Positions 27,001 to 34,296 of a stretch of DNA of 64,000 nt are shown in pieces. A program made the translations under genes and the position numbers. The stretch is from assembly GCF_003574655.1 (NCBI RefSeq), contig NZ_QNUM01000005.1, positions 1-64,000 on the forward strand. Reading direction: 5' to 3'. The notes below the pieces were generated by a model. It searched no databases. It had not been told where the DNA came from and saw nothing but the letters and a program-made list of their open reading frames with translations. Every line of letters starts with the position of its first letter. Within the stretch, counting starts at the first letter, position 1. Origin of the DNA: Cohaesibacter haloalkalitolerans (GTDB lineage Bacteria > Pseudomonadota > Alphaproteobacteria > Rhizobiales > Cohaesibacteraceae).

Positions 27001-27510
27001 TTTATCCTGAGACATTGCCGTAGGTCCCGTATGTTCAAAAGCTGTTCCGCCTATCCGCTCGATCTTGGTCTGCATCGGGCGTGATATCAAGGAATGAATA
27101 TCTTTGTTTTCCGCCAGCGCACGCGCCACCGGCGGTTCGCCAAATAAAAGCAGCTGGGATATCACGATCGCGCTCAAATCGGAGCGCTGCGCAATGGCTG
27201 CCCGCTTTGCGCAACTGCCCTGCATGATCTGTGCCGTCAAATCACACGCTCCCAGCAGGGGAGAATTAGCCAGCACGGGCGCTGCCACGGCATCAACATC
27301 GCAACAGAGCAACTGCACCACGTCGAGAGGAACTGTGCGTTCATTGCAGAGCCGCTCCGCCAACCTGACGCGATCCGCAAGCGCGGTCGAGCCAAACAAG
27401 CGACGAAACACCTTTGTGAATTCTGCACGCGCCAACCGGTCAAACTGACCAGCGGTGAAATAGCTTTCTGTTTCTTCCACAAGACGTGACCGTGCACCGG
27501 GCGATTTCAC
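24064..27510 (-). CDS. Very large DUF2336 domain protein
   Basis: A protein of 1148 residues. The N-terminal about 160 residues (from TESYFTAGQFDRLARAEFTKVFRRLF) and the C-terminal about 200 residues (around FSNDRIRLADLMHDISGHRRLDMIQLLQDKGGEALVVYLYSIG, described in part) are helical and match the DUF2336 style of HEAT-like repeats. Between them lie about 750 residues rich in Asp, Glu, Ser, Thr and Pro, predicted to be disordered. The open frame reaches TTG 27531, but GTG 27510 has an AGGGG site eight bases upstream. Some DUF2336 proteins are cell-cycle or development linked; a perfect CtrA box lies 120 bp upstream. Function unknown. Confidence 0.8.
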   Translation of the reverse strand: MKSPGARSRLVEETESYFTAGQFDRLARAEFTKVFRRLFGSTALADRVRLAERLCNERTVPLDVVQLLCCDVDAVAAPVLANSPLLGACDLTAQIMQGSCAKRAAIAQRSDLSAIVISQLLLFGEPPVARALAENKDIHSLISRPMQTKIERIGGTAFEHTGPTAMSQDKDKLDALVSSMEQDWCAHYKPEALDRQALPARSSFTISATDEEAPTPPISDALAGEETTVAAAPEANPAQTDPTASDTMLLLDDADMKILDQLSESDWDALDDEAIEALARQLAAEDSALIAEMETGAEYGTPSEEAIEQTPAAESAETADSQLIATPIAEAQLEDAVSLAVEDIVLDEPSSELSGDLDDLEMVDSPSSPFVRNAFEEETGPASFTIGVFDRENAAIPPLRKPLGPNEREAVVAFRQPEALEEDLEELLVARATRKQAPDATPQEPLADIEEELFEQGTKRSFTISADTVSDFDLAPTQMNRLTSGAAPAEKRMDGPSYRLSPIDDLKSALKRPLDLAEERLLAKTREKLETGLTGKDKLPTEAEGTGERKAQITLTIRKSGDNAASALPKAAPVSDPVSKPASVVSENKTAATTVAKTPVHEAPSANIPGVHLTAATEDDWERALARLTGEISAQDDSEEEPRIFSAPASGGVIKVETTQASAHAESPLTKVGDNALHPVVEAIESELSIDAFSEEPVDNGGDTLAPHEPVSPRSQLIPDEPAFAEPLPIPHGTLKPETEDTLSNTNAPLIHEHAPLGFMPDMISFAGLDLVEAEPDLPSATELLLKQSGFAAPRVELIEPIDIDILENGKLTHLEDLDTTPMQIISEQLDAQREALNALRLQMKRYEDTSSSSHTLSDLDKESDTPSTLDVQASPEAASIDDDLLTLPEFSSHRLVDVEEYQAIRQTTAEMEETEDDITPSPASFRSSNPIDLAAMAIAPLGSTGIADQFFAYDEETRLTLIQSILAETLVDVAHQEADDKSRALLDEETIHTLVTARFSNDRIRLADLMHDISGHRRLDMIQLLQDKGGEALVVYLYSIGVDESSSLSILLHGPDAISHDYSKISRLMTLYHQLYPAAARKIVSQLFGEPRRITTKHQPMHDEGSGKASPRLRGTSQEHQTQNGESQESPSTAASFGRRTSQPDKA

Positions 27511-27843
27511 TTCAGAAACCCCTTGTGCCAAAAACGGCTAGAGCGGAGAAAACTGCTATTCCCATCCAGTCGACCTCAAAATGACAACAGTATCCCAGAC
27601 CTGTCAGTTCACATATTCGACGGTATTCTTTAACATGCTGTTAACCATAAGGAAATGGCCAGCAGTTTTCGACACCAAGATACGGACTACGCAACAGCAT
27701 TTGTCTTTTGAAAACGACCCCTTGGCTTATTCGGGCTTATGCTCAACAATGGTCGGGAAGTCGATTCGAGACAGCTGTCCGAATTGTAATATCAAGGTCA
27801 TGCGTGATCAACTCTCGCATGACGCTCCGGGAATGCAAGGCCT
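27511..27843. other. Intergenic region, 333 bp, between divergent genes
   Basis: Holds the promoters of the DUF2336 gene and the lipoprotein gene and a perfect CtrA-type site at 27630-27644. No other clear signal is seen. Confidence 0.55.
27630..27644. promoter_or_regulatory. CtrA-binding site
   Basis: TTAA-CATGCTG-TTAA followed by CC matches the CtrA consensus TTAA-N7-TTAA exactly. It is 120 bp upstream of the DUF2336 start (minus strand) and 200 bp upstream of the lipoprotein gene (plus strand), so either or both may be cell-cycle controlled. Confidence 0.65.
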
Positions 27844-28737
27844 TTGGAAAAGACAAGTTATTTCACAGACTTAAGTCGGCGTTTTTCGGAGCGTGACATT
27901 CTGCGCCCCATGGTGTTGTGCGTTCTGGCTCTTGTGGTTTCCTCCTGTTCATCCCGCATCGGTGATTTGGGACGCCCGGAAAGCAACAGTTTTGCCGAAG
28001 GGTTCATGGGGGGAGCTGGCAAACTCAAGGCCAAGATGTCCGGCGAGCTGGTGTCCGACTTCAACTTCACCGATGAAGAGACGGATATGCGGAACCTTGC
28101 CTGGAATTTGATCCGGCCACCCCATGCCAAGGACTGGATTTCCCTCAATCTCTGGAATTTCTTCCCCTCGCTTGAGGATGTGAGCCTGCATCTGCTCACG
28201 GAAACCCAGATCGCCAGACTGACCCCGCTGATCGATATGGGGTTTGATCCCAAGCGCTATTACTGGGCCTTGCGGGCGGAAAAATACGCTTCTCACCATG
28301 TTCGCTACGAGCGCATCATCACCGACACCGAGCAGGACCGCGAGGCGATGGCTGCGTTTGTTCCGGTGGCCGAGAAGGTCATGGCCATGGACAACGAACG
28401 CATGGCCGCGTTGCATCGCAAGGCAGACATGGATCCGCGCGAGCTGAAGAATGCCTATGCCCGGGTCGATGAAAACAGACGCTATGTTGCCTGGGTCTGG
28501 AGGGCGATGAAATACCGCATGACGGCCTACGCCTATGCGATAAAGAAACTTGAGATCGAAACGCCTTCGGATCGTGTTGCCGATGCCAACAAGGCATTGC
28601 AGCTGCTGCTTGCCGATTTCGACGCGCAGAATGGCACACTGGCCATTGACAGTACCGATCAGGCCGTCAATGCGCCAATCCCGTCCCGCTATACCCGCCG
28701 TCAATGGGACAAGGTGGACCGGACGCTCATCAAATAG
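27844..28737 (+). CDS. Putative lipoprotein of unknown function
   Basis: A predicted protein of up to 297 residues. A lipobox-like LVVSSC ends a hydrophobic segment (MVLCVLALVVSSC, about residues 23-35) preceded by a basic N-region, so lipid attachment at Cys35 is likely. The mature part is helical, rich in Arg, Trp and Tyr, with no family that I recognise. The start is uncertain: TTG 27844 has a poor ribosome site and ATG 27910 has none at normal spacing. The GC-rich, codon-regular body supports a real gene. Confidence 0.6.
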   Translation: MEKTSYFTDLSRRFSERDILRPMVLCVLALVVSSCSSRIGDLGRPESNSFAEGFMGGAGKLKAKMSGELVSDFNFTDEETDMRNLAWNLIRPPHAKDWISLNLWNFFPSLEDVSLHLLTETQIARLTPLIDMGFDPKRYYWALRAEKYASHHVRYERIITDTEQDREAMAAFVPVAEKVMAMDNERMAALHRKADMDPRELKNAYARVDENRRYVAWVWRAMKYRMTAYAYAIKKLEIETPSDRVADANKALQLLLADFDAQNGTLAIDSTDQAVNAPIPSRYTRRQWDKVDRTLIK

Positions 28738-28826
28738 CATCTGGCAAGGGCCACGCTAACTGCCTGATCGGGATGGAAAATGTCATGCCGGGATCAAGGC
28801 CTGCTAAGAGGTGGCAGTTGGCCGGG

Positions 28827-29387
28827 TTACTGAAATGTCTCTTCCGTCCACAGCGGGCTACAGGCTGCGTGGGAAAGCCCGTTGGCGATCATGTCCCTGT
28901 CTCGCTCCGAGGCCACAAGCGCCCGCACCAGCAGGAACCCCTTGTCCTCGGTGGCTGATATGACAATCGCCGTTTCGTCGACCAGATCCGGACGTTCAGA
29001 CATCAGGCGCTGCTGTCCCTTGGTGGCAAGCACCACGTTAAGGGTGGAGCCGGAAATCTGGTTGGTCAGGCTGAACTGACTGCGCCCATTGCGGTCGACA
29101 TAGTCAAGGCTCCAGAAATCGCTGGGTATCCGCCCCTTGAACAGCACCGGAGCCTGAGACACGTCGGTGCGGCAAATGGCAAAGGCAAAGGTCGGGTCGA
29201 GATCTCCCGACAGGTCAAGTGCCTGTTTCGGATTGGAAATCACATGGACCGTGTGAACAGGGCCAATTTGCAGAACCCGGTTCCAGATGTCGTTTTCCGC
29301 GAAATAGGGCAGGGCAAAGATGGTCACGATATGGATGATCGCGCCAACGACAAGAGCTGCGAAAAAGATCAGGGTTTCTCGGATCAT
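28827..29387 (-). CDS. DUF1254-like membrane-anchored protein
   Basis: A 186-residue protein with an N-terminal helix (IRETLIFFAALVVGAIIHIVTIFALPYF). It then has the pattern seen in small alphaproteobacterial DUF1254 proteins: AENDIWNRV, then DLDPTFAFAICRTDVSQAPV, then GRIPSDFWSLDYVDRNGRSQFSLTN. The ATG at 29387 lies in an ATGA overlap with the upstream DUF1214-like gene; a TTG two codons earlier is less likely. The pair normally occurs together. The molecular role is unknown; an envelope function is inferred. Confidence 0.75.
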   Translation of the reverse strand: MIRETLIFFAALVVGAIIHIVTIFALPYFAENDIWNRVLQIGPVHTVHVISNPKQALDLSGDLDPTFAFAICRTDVSQAPVLFKGRIPSDFWSLDYVDRNGRSQFSLTNQISGSTLNVVLATKGQQRLMSERPDLVDETAIVISATEDKGFLLVRALVASERDRDMIANGLSHAACSPLWTEETFQ

Positions 29388-29959
29388 TGGCAACTCGTCC
29401 AGGCTATTTGGGGAAGCTTGATTTCCGAATAGCCACCACCGCGCGTGTGAGGCGTTTCATAAAGGCGCAAGACCAGTTTGAACGGCGCATCCACAGGGCT
29501 GCTCAACCAGTCTCCACCACGAGCGCTAGGGCCGGTGACAATTTCAAAGCGGCTCCCGCCAACGCGGGCCACATCCTGACTGTGGAAGCTGTAGCGGGCA
29601 GAGGGATTGTCAACGAGTGCGTTATTGCGGGTGAGAAGGCTCAGAGTCCAGACCCGGGAGGGCATTTCCTCGCCGGTGATCCGGTATTGACAGGAGCCAT
29701 CCAGCGGCGTGCCCTCGTCATCCGTGGTTGCGGTGAAGGCAATGCCCTCGCCAGCGGCCAGATGCAAAGATCCTCGCCGGGCCTGATCTGCCTTTGAATA
29801 GGGGTTGACGTCCGGACCGGCTGCCTCCGGCCATGCTCGCCATGGGCCGACCTGAAACAGGCCCAGATGGTTGGTGTGATTGACAGCGAAATAGGCGCTA
29901 CCGATCCCGAGGCCAATTGCGACAACGGCGAAAAGAATTATGTCTCCAATCAGACGCAC
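29384..29959 (-). CDS. DUF1214-like membrane-anchored protein
   Basis: A 191-residue protein with one N-terminal membrane helix (IGDIILFAVVAIGLGIGSAYF) followed by a domain typical of DUF1214: VGPWRAWPEAAGPDVNPYSKA, then LDGSCQYRITGEEMPSRVWTL, described in parts, ending in FKLVLRLYETPHT. It starts at GTG 29959 after GAGG/AGAAG sequences. It is first of a two-gene unit with the DUF1254-like gene, which it overlaps by four bases. Confidence 0.75.
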   Translation of the reverse strand: MRLIGDIILFAVVAIGLGIGSAYFAVNHTNHLGLFQVGPWRAWPEAAGPDVNPYSKADQARRGSLHLAAGEGIAFTATTDDEGTPLDGSCQYRITGEEMPSRVWTLSLLTRNNALVDNPSARYSFHSQDVARVGGSRFEIVTGPSARGGDWLSSPVDAPFKLVLRLYETPHTRGGGYSEIKLPQIAWTSCQ

Positions 29960-30279
29960 GCTTCTGGGCCTCGTTCAGGTTCGCAATCGCCCGGAACCTC
30001 GATGGTACCGCGCAGTTATCTTCAATCATTTTCAAGCCTCAAACCGGCAGAAAGGTGACAGGAAGTCCTTTTCATGCAACGCCGCAAGCCATGAGAACCT
30101 TCTGCGACAGAGCCAGCAGGAACAGATCTTGTGATGCTGTTTTTGTCTGCCGTGTTTGGAATGCCAAGAATATCCGTACAGGGATTTCTGAAAAGGTCAA
30201 TTCCTGAATGGCCAGATCCGACCTTTAGGCGCCAAAAAGACAGCAGGCGTTTTTGATTGACGAAACCGGACTGCTGGAT
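29960..30279. other. Intergenic region, 320 bp
   Basis: The gap between the DUF1214-like gene (promoter side) and the 3' end of the penicillin-binding protein gene, both on the minus strand. A weak CGCC/GGCG hairpin with T-rich flanks near 30231-30256 might end the penicillin-binding protein transcript. Nothing else is evident. Confidence 0.4.
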
Positions 30280-32520
30280 TTATCGCCACGCGGTCTTGAG
30301 TTCGGTCAGTCCACCATGCGCCGGTCTCTGTAACTGGCTGAGTCCCGGAACCGGCTGTCTCGCGCCTTGTGACCGCGCCGGAGGGGAGGCTTCTTCTGAG
30401 GGAAGAGAGTTCCCATTGACAGGCGGTTCGTCCTGACGGAACAGGGTGGATAGCTGGTCAAGCTGCTTGACCACAGTCGGGGAAAGGCGCTGCATGTTGC
30501 GCTGGTTCTTGATGTCCTTGATCCGTCCGGAATCGGCTATCTGAATGGTCTGATGGGTTTTCTCGAAGATTACCGGATCCTCAATATAGGGCATCGGCTT
30601 GAGTTCGACCTGCTGATGGGCCGCTGTCATGATCTTCTGCCAGGCCATGGCCGGAAGTGTGCCGCCGGTGACCCTGCGGGTGTCATGGTTGTCATCATTG
30701 CCAAACCAGACCGCTGCGGAGTAGTTGCCCGTAAAGCCGCAGAACCACGCATCTTTATAGGACGAGGTGGTGCCTGTCTTGCCCGCAGCCTTGATGCCGT
30801 CAAGCTGAGCCCTGCGGCCCGTTCCCGCTTCCACTACGGACACGAGCATCTGGTTCATGCCGGCGATCACGTCTGCCGGGATGATCTGCTCGGGCTTGTA
30901 GGTGCGTTTGAAGTCGTAGATCACCTGACCTTTGGAATCGAGAATCTGCAACACGCCATGTGCTGTCGCCTTCTTGCCGCCTGAGGCAAACACGGCATAG
31001 CCCGCCGCCATGTCCATGACCGAGACCTCGGCAGCACCAAGGGGCAGGGACCGCGTGATCTTCAACTCGGAATGAATGCCCATCTTGTGAGCCACTTCGA
31101 CAATCTTGTCGCGGCCGATGGCTTGAGCCAGACGGACAGGAACCGTGTTGATCGAGCGCCTCAGGGCATCGAGCAGGGTGACTGCTCCGGAATAGGAACG
31201 GCCATAGTTCTTGGGCGACCAGTTGCCGATGGTGATCGGCGCGTCCTGAATGATCGAACTCGGCTTGTAGCCGTTCATCAGGGCGGTGGTGTAAACAAAG
31301 GGCTTGAAGGACGACCCAGGCTGACGCAAGGCATCGGTCGCACGGTTGAACTGGCTCTTGCCATAGTCCTGCCCGCCGATGATGGCTACCACGGCGCCGT
31401 CCGGCTCCATCAGCACGGCGGCTGCCTCGGTGACGTCATACTGTTTGCCGTTTTCGCGCAGAATGCTCTCGATCGCCTGCTCGGACTGTTTCTGCACGGT
31501 CATGTCAATGGAGGTCTTGACCGTCAGCACGCGATGCTTGCCGCCGACGATACGCTTGACCTCCTCAAAGGCCCAATCGAGAAAGAAGTTCGGTGTGTCC
31601 TTCTCCGCCAGATCAATCGGCGTGGCCGGATTGCGCAGGGCACCCACGATCTGGCCTTCCGTCAGGAAATCGGCCTGCACCATGTTGATCAGCACTTCCT
31701 TGGCGCGGGCGCGGGCACGGGGCAGATTGACATGCGGGGCATATTTTGTCGGCGCTTTGAAGAGGCCTGCCAACATGGCCGACTCCGCAAGCGTCAGGTC
31801 CTTGGCGGGCTTGCCGAAATAATATTTGGACGCAGCTGCGATACCATAGGTGCCGCCCCCCATATAGGCGCGGTCGAGATAGAGCTTCAGGATCTGGCGC
31901 TTGGTCAGCCGAGCTTCCAGCCATAGTGACAGAAAGGCTTCATCGATCTTGCGCGTGAGCGTGCGTTCATTGGACAGGAACAGGTTCTTGGCCAGCTGCT
32001 GGGTGAGCGTCGAGCCGCCCTGAACGACGCCACCGGCGCGGGCGTTCTCGACAATGGCGCGCGCCAGCCCGAGAAAGTCGATGCCGAAATGCTCGAAGAA
32101 ACGGCGGTCTTCCGTGGCAAGAAGGGCCTTGATGAAATTGTCCGGCAGATCCTGCAACTCAAAGGAATCATCCTGCAGAATGCCGCGCTTGCCGATCTCG
32201 TTGCCGAAGCGATCAAGGAAGGTGATGGCATAATCTTCCTGTTCGGGTAGGCCGCCGATCGTCCGGTCCATGTCCTTGAGGGCCCATGAAAGGGCAAACA
32301 GGGCACCAAATACCCCCATGGTCAAGCCACCCGAGAGCATCTGCACCAGCCAGTAGCGCCAACCGGTGACGCGCAGATGGCGCATCGTGGCATTAACGCT
32401 CTCAAGACCGCCCAGAAGGGCCTCCCGGATTCGATACATGCCAGTATCGACCCAGGCGTCAAACGCCAGGAAGCGGTACTTCCACTTGACCTTTGTGTTG
32501 TTTTGGAACGGATCTTTCAC
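30280..32520 (-). CDS. Class A penicillin-binding protein (PBP1-type)
   Basis: A bifunctional peptidoglycan synthase of 746 residues in the inner membrane. After a cytoplasmic N-terminus and one helix (VQMLSGGLTMGVFGALFALS, about residues 58-78), the GT51 transglycosylase domain shows ATEDRRFFEHFGID and QGGSTLTQQLAKNLFLS. The transpeptidase domain has SxxK as SSFK, an SxN-type motif near RRSINTVPVRLA, and KTGT in AAGKTGTTSSYKDAWFCGF. The start is GTG 32520 with a weak ribosome site. It resembles PBP1A/1C types of alphaproteobacteria; the exact orthologue is not decided. Single gene. Confidence 0.92.
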   Translation of the reverse strand: MKDPFQNNTKVKWKYRFLAFDAWVDTGMYRIREALLGGLESVNATMRHLRVTGWRYWLVQMLSGGLTMGVFGALFALSWALKDMDRTIGGLPEQEDYAITFLDRFGNEIGKRGILQDDSFELQDLPDNFIKALLATEDRRFFEHFGIDFLGLARAIVENARAGGVVQGGSTLTQQLAKNLFLSNERTLTRKIDEAFLSLWLEARLTKRQILKLYLDRAYMGGGTYGIAAASKYYFGKPAKDLTLAESAMLAGLFKAPTKYAPHVNLPRARARAKEVLINMVQADFLTEGQIVGALRNPATPIDLAEKDTPNFFLDWAFEEVKRIVGGKHRVLTVKTSIDMTVQKQSEQAIESILRENGKQYDVTEAAAVLMEPDGAVVAIIGGQDYGKSQFNRATDALRQPGSSFKPFVYTTALMNGYKPSSIIQDAPITIGNWSPKNYGRSYSGAVTLLDALRRSINTVPVRLAQAIGRDKIVEVAHKMGIHSELKITRSLPLGAAEVSVMDMAAGYAVFASGGKKATAHGVLQILDSKGQVIYDFKRTYKPEQIIPADVIAGMNQMLVSVVEAGTGRRAQLDGIKAAGKTGTTSSYKDAWFCGFTGNYSAAVWFGNDDNHDTRRVTGGTLPAMAWQKIMTAAHQQVELKPMPYIEDPVIFEKTHQTIQIADSGRIKDIKNQRNMQRLSPTVVKQLDQLSTLFRQDEPPVNGNSLPSEEASPPARSQGARQPVPGLSQLQRPAHGGLTELKTAWR

Positions 32521-32837
32521 GATCTTGGCACTTTTTCTGCAGAACCTCTGGCCCTAGCAATACTTTGTTAAACCCGGCTCTTCAAGAAGCAACTCCCGGG
32601 CCAACCATAAATTTTAGTTTATCGCGACTGCCGTGGGGCGAAGCAGTGATAAATCTGTTAAGCGGCGACAGAGGCGCAACAGCGGGCTTGACGAAGCCTT
32701 GTCTTTTGTTCGACAGATCTCTTGAACGCAACGGTGCGTCGTGGTGAAATCCGGTCTTTCGGGAAAACGGAGCCGCCGCCGCGCCGGACAGACCTTGCCA
32801 TCCGCCAACCAAGGCTCACAAGTAGAGGCACCAAGTC

Positions 32838-33368
32838 ATGACCGACAAGAAACCGGATCTCATTGCCACAGTCGATCCGACCGCCGAGTTCGACAAGCCC
32901 TTCTGGCAGGTGAAAAGGCTCAATGAAATGAGCCGTGCCGAATGGGAATCCCTCTGCGACGGGTGCGCCCGTTGCTGCCTCAACAAGCTGGAGGACTGGG
33001 ATACGGGCGAGATCATCTGGACCAACGTGGCATGTAGTCTGCTCGATTCCGAAAGCTGCCGCTGCAAGGATTACGAAAATCGGTTGGATACAATTCCAGA
33101 CTGCGTGCCGCTGGATGCGGAAAAGGTCGAGTCGCTGTCCTGGTTGCCGCCCACCTGTGCCTATCGGCTGCTGGATGAGGGCTATGACCTCTATTGGTGG
33201 CACCCACTGGTCTCCGGTGATCCCGATACCATCCATCAGGCAGGCATTTCGGTCAGGGGACGCGTCATCTCGGAAGAGGGGATGGAGGTCGAGGACTATG
33301 AAGACCACATTGCCGATTGGCCGGGAGAGGACCCCGACGACGATCCGGTCGTGCTTAAGCGGGGCTGA
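32838..33368 (+). CDS. YcgN family cysteine-cluster protein (UPF0260)
   Basis: A 176-residue protein with the conserved cysteine cluster [14 protein letters not shown] near residues 40-53, further cysteines in [18 protein letters not shown], and the C-terminal [20 protein letters not shown]. The cysteines may bind a metal or iron-sulfur cluster. Function unproven. It is the last ordinary gene before the gene transfer agent cluster. Confidence 0.9.
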   Translation: MTDKKPDLIATVDPTAEFDKPFWQVKRLNEMSRAEWESLCDGCARCCLNKLEDWDTGEIIWTNVACSLLDSESCRCKDYENRLDTIPDCVPLDAEKVESLSWLPPTCAYRLLDEGYDLYWWHPLVSGDPDTIHQAGISVRGRVISEEGMEVEDYEDHIADWPGEDPDDDPVVLKRG

Positions 33369-33392
33369 AATGCGCACCGGACAAACTGTTGA

Positions 33393-33422
33393 TCTAGTTT
33401 GAGAAATTCAATTTAAACTAGA
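33393..33422. repeat. Inverted repeat upstream of the GTA promoter region
   Basis: TCTAGTTT (33393-33400) and AAACTAGA (33415-33422) are perfect 8-bp arms with a 14-bp AT-rich spacer. It could be an operator or a weak terminator for the YcgN gene; the low GC content makes an operator more likely. Confidence 0.45.
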
Positions 33423-33449
33423 AAAATACAACTTTAAGAAGAAATTTGC

Positions 33450-33486
33450 TTGACCGCCGAACGGTTGTGAGCTACATATTAGCTAC
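33450..33486 (+). promoter_or_regulatory. Candidate GTA promoter with phased direct repeat
   Basis: A good -35 element, TTGACC (33450-33455), is followed at 17-19 bp by -10-like sequence (TACATA/CATATT, 33473-33480). Two AGCTAC copies (33470-33475 and 33481-33486) start 11 bp apart, one helical turn, and overlap the -10 area. That layout is typical of a binding site for a dimeric regulator. The regulator is unknown. Confidence 0.45.
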
Positions 33487-33563
33487 AGTCGGAAAGGTGT
33501 GAGCAAGTTTGGCTCCATTCCGCTTGTGTGTTCTATTTGGGCCGTCAGCCCTTTCAAGTCATT

Positions 33564-33594
33564 AGCCGCCCGGCTCGCCGGAGCGGCTTTTTTT
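33564..33594 (+). terminator. Intrinsic terminator in the GTA leader
   Basis: AGCCGC (33564-33569) pairs with GCGGCT (33583-33588), extended by CCGGC/GCCGG, followed by seven T residues. It lies about 85 bp downstream of the candidate promoter and upstream of g1. It may act as an attenuator, or mark the end of a roughly 100-nt small RNA. Confidence 0.75.
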
Positions 33595-33711
33595 ATGCCT
33601 TTGCTTATCCGGGCTTCGCCTGTTCGCTCGTAGGTCTTGGCCTATGCGGGGGACTGATTGATGCCGGATGGTAGGGCTTTAGATCCACGCCAAATTGAAT
33701 CAGGAATTTGC

Positions 33712-34296
33712 ATGCCAAACAAACGGTCACGGCAACCGGACTGGACGGCTGTTCGGCTTGATTGTCTGAAGCGAGAACGGTCCTTTGCGGCAATTGCCGC
33801 CGCCCATGGCATCAGCGTTGCCACGCTGAGAAAGAGGCGCAAGCTCTGGGAGGCCGAAAAGACAGACCAGAGATCTGATGAAAAAGCCACCGCAAAAAGC
33901 CCGAACGGTGAGCGCGAACCAGCTTCCGTCGCGTCCAGTGTTCCTGACGGATCGGACGCATCGGGCGCCGGGATTGATCACCTGTCGATGGTTCGGCGGC
34001 TCTATCACGCGACCGACCAGCAGATTCGCCACCTTGAGCAGCAGTTGAAGAACGGCAGTGCCGCTTTCGATGAAAAGGAGGCGCGGATGCTGGGCACAAT
34101 CGCCCGAACGCTCGACAAGATCATGGAACTCAATCCGCAGGGACAGGATGACGCCAACGACAGGAAAGAGGCCGGCGATGACAGCAGCGAAGACACAGGC
34201 ACGCTTGACCTCCTCCGCGATGAACTTGCGCGCCGCCTTGATGGGCTCAAGCAGGGAACAGCAGGCGAGCTTTCTGGCGAGCCTCAGCCCCTCTGA
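33712..34296 (+). CDS. GTA g1, putative terminase small subunit
   Basis: A 194-residue protein. Its N-terminal part has a helix-turn-helix-like stretch, RSFAAIAAAHGISVATLRKR (about residues 24-43), followed by a variable linker. The C-terminal helices include MLGTIARTLDKIMEL (about residues 123-137), as in RcGTA g1. It should bind DNA and help start packaging, with low sequence specificity expected in a GTA. The ATG at 33712 has an AGGA site; ATG 33661 is an alternative with a GGGGGA site that would add 17 residues. It overlaps g2 by over 100 bases in another frame. Confidence 0.75.
   Translation: MPNKRSRQPDWTAVRLDCLKRERSFAAIAAAHGISVATLRKRRKLWEAEKTDQRSDEKATAKSPNGEREPASVASSVPDGSDASGAGIDHLSMVRRLYHATDQQIRHLEQQLKNGSAAFDEKEARMLGTIARTLDKIMELNPQGQDDANDRKEAGDDSSEDTGTLDLLRDELARRLDGLKQGTAGELSGEPQPL

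Larger units (their letters stand above)
33369..33711 (+). other. Leader region of the gene transfer agent cluster, 343 bp
   Basis: Non-coding DNA between the YcgN gene and GTA g1. In order it holds an 8-bp inverted repeat (33393-33422), a promoter-like segment with an 11-bp-phased direct repeat (33450-33486), and an intrinsic terminator (33564-33594), followed about 120 bp later by the g1 start. The AT-rich first half contrasts with the surrounding GC-rich genes. Confidence 0.6.
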
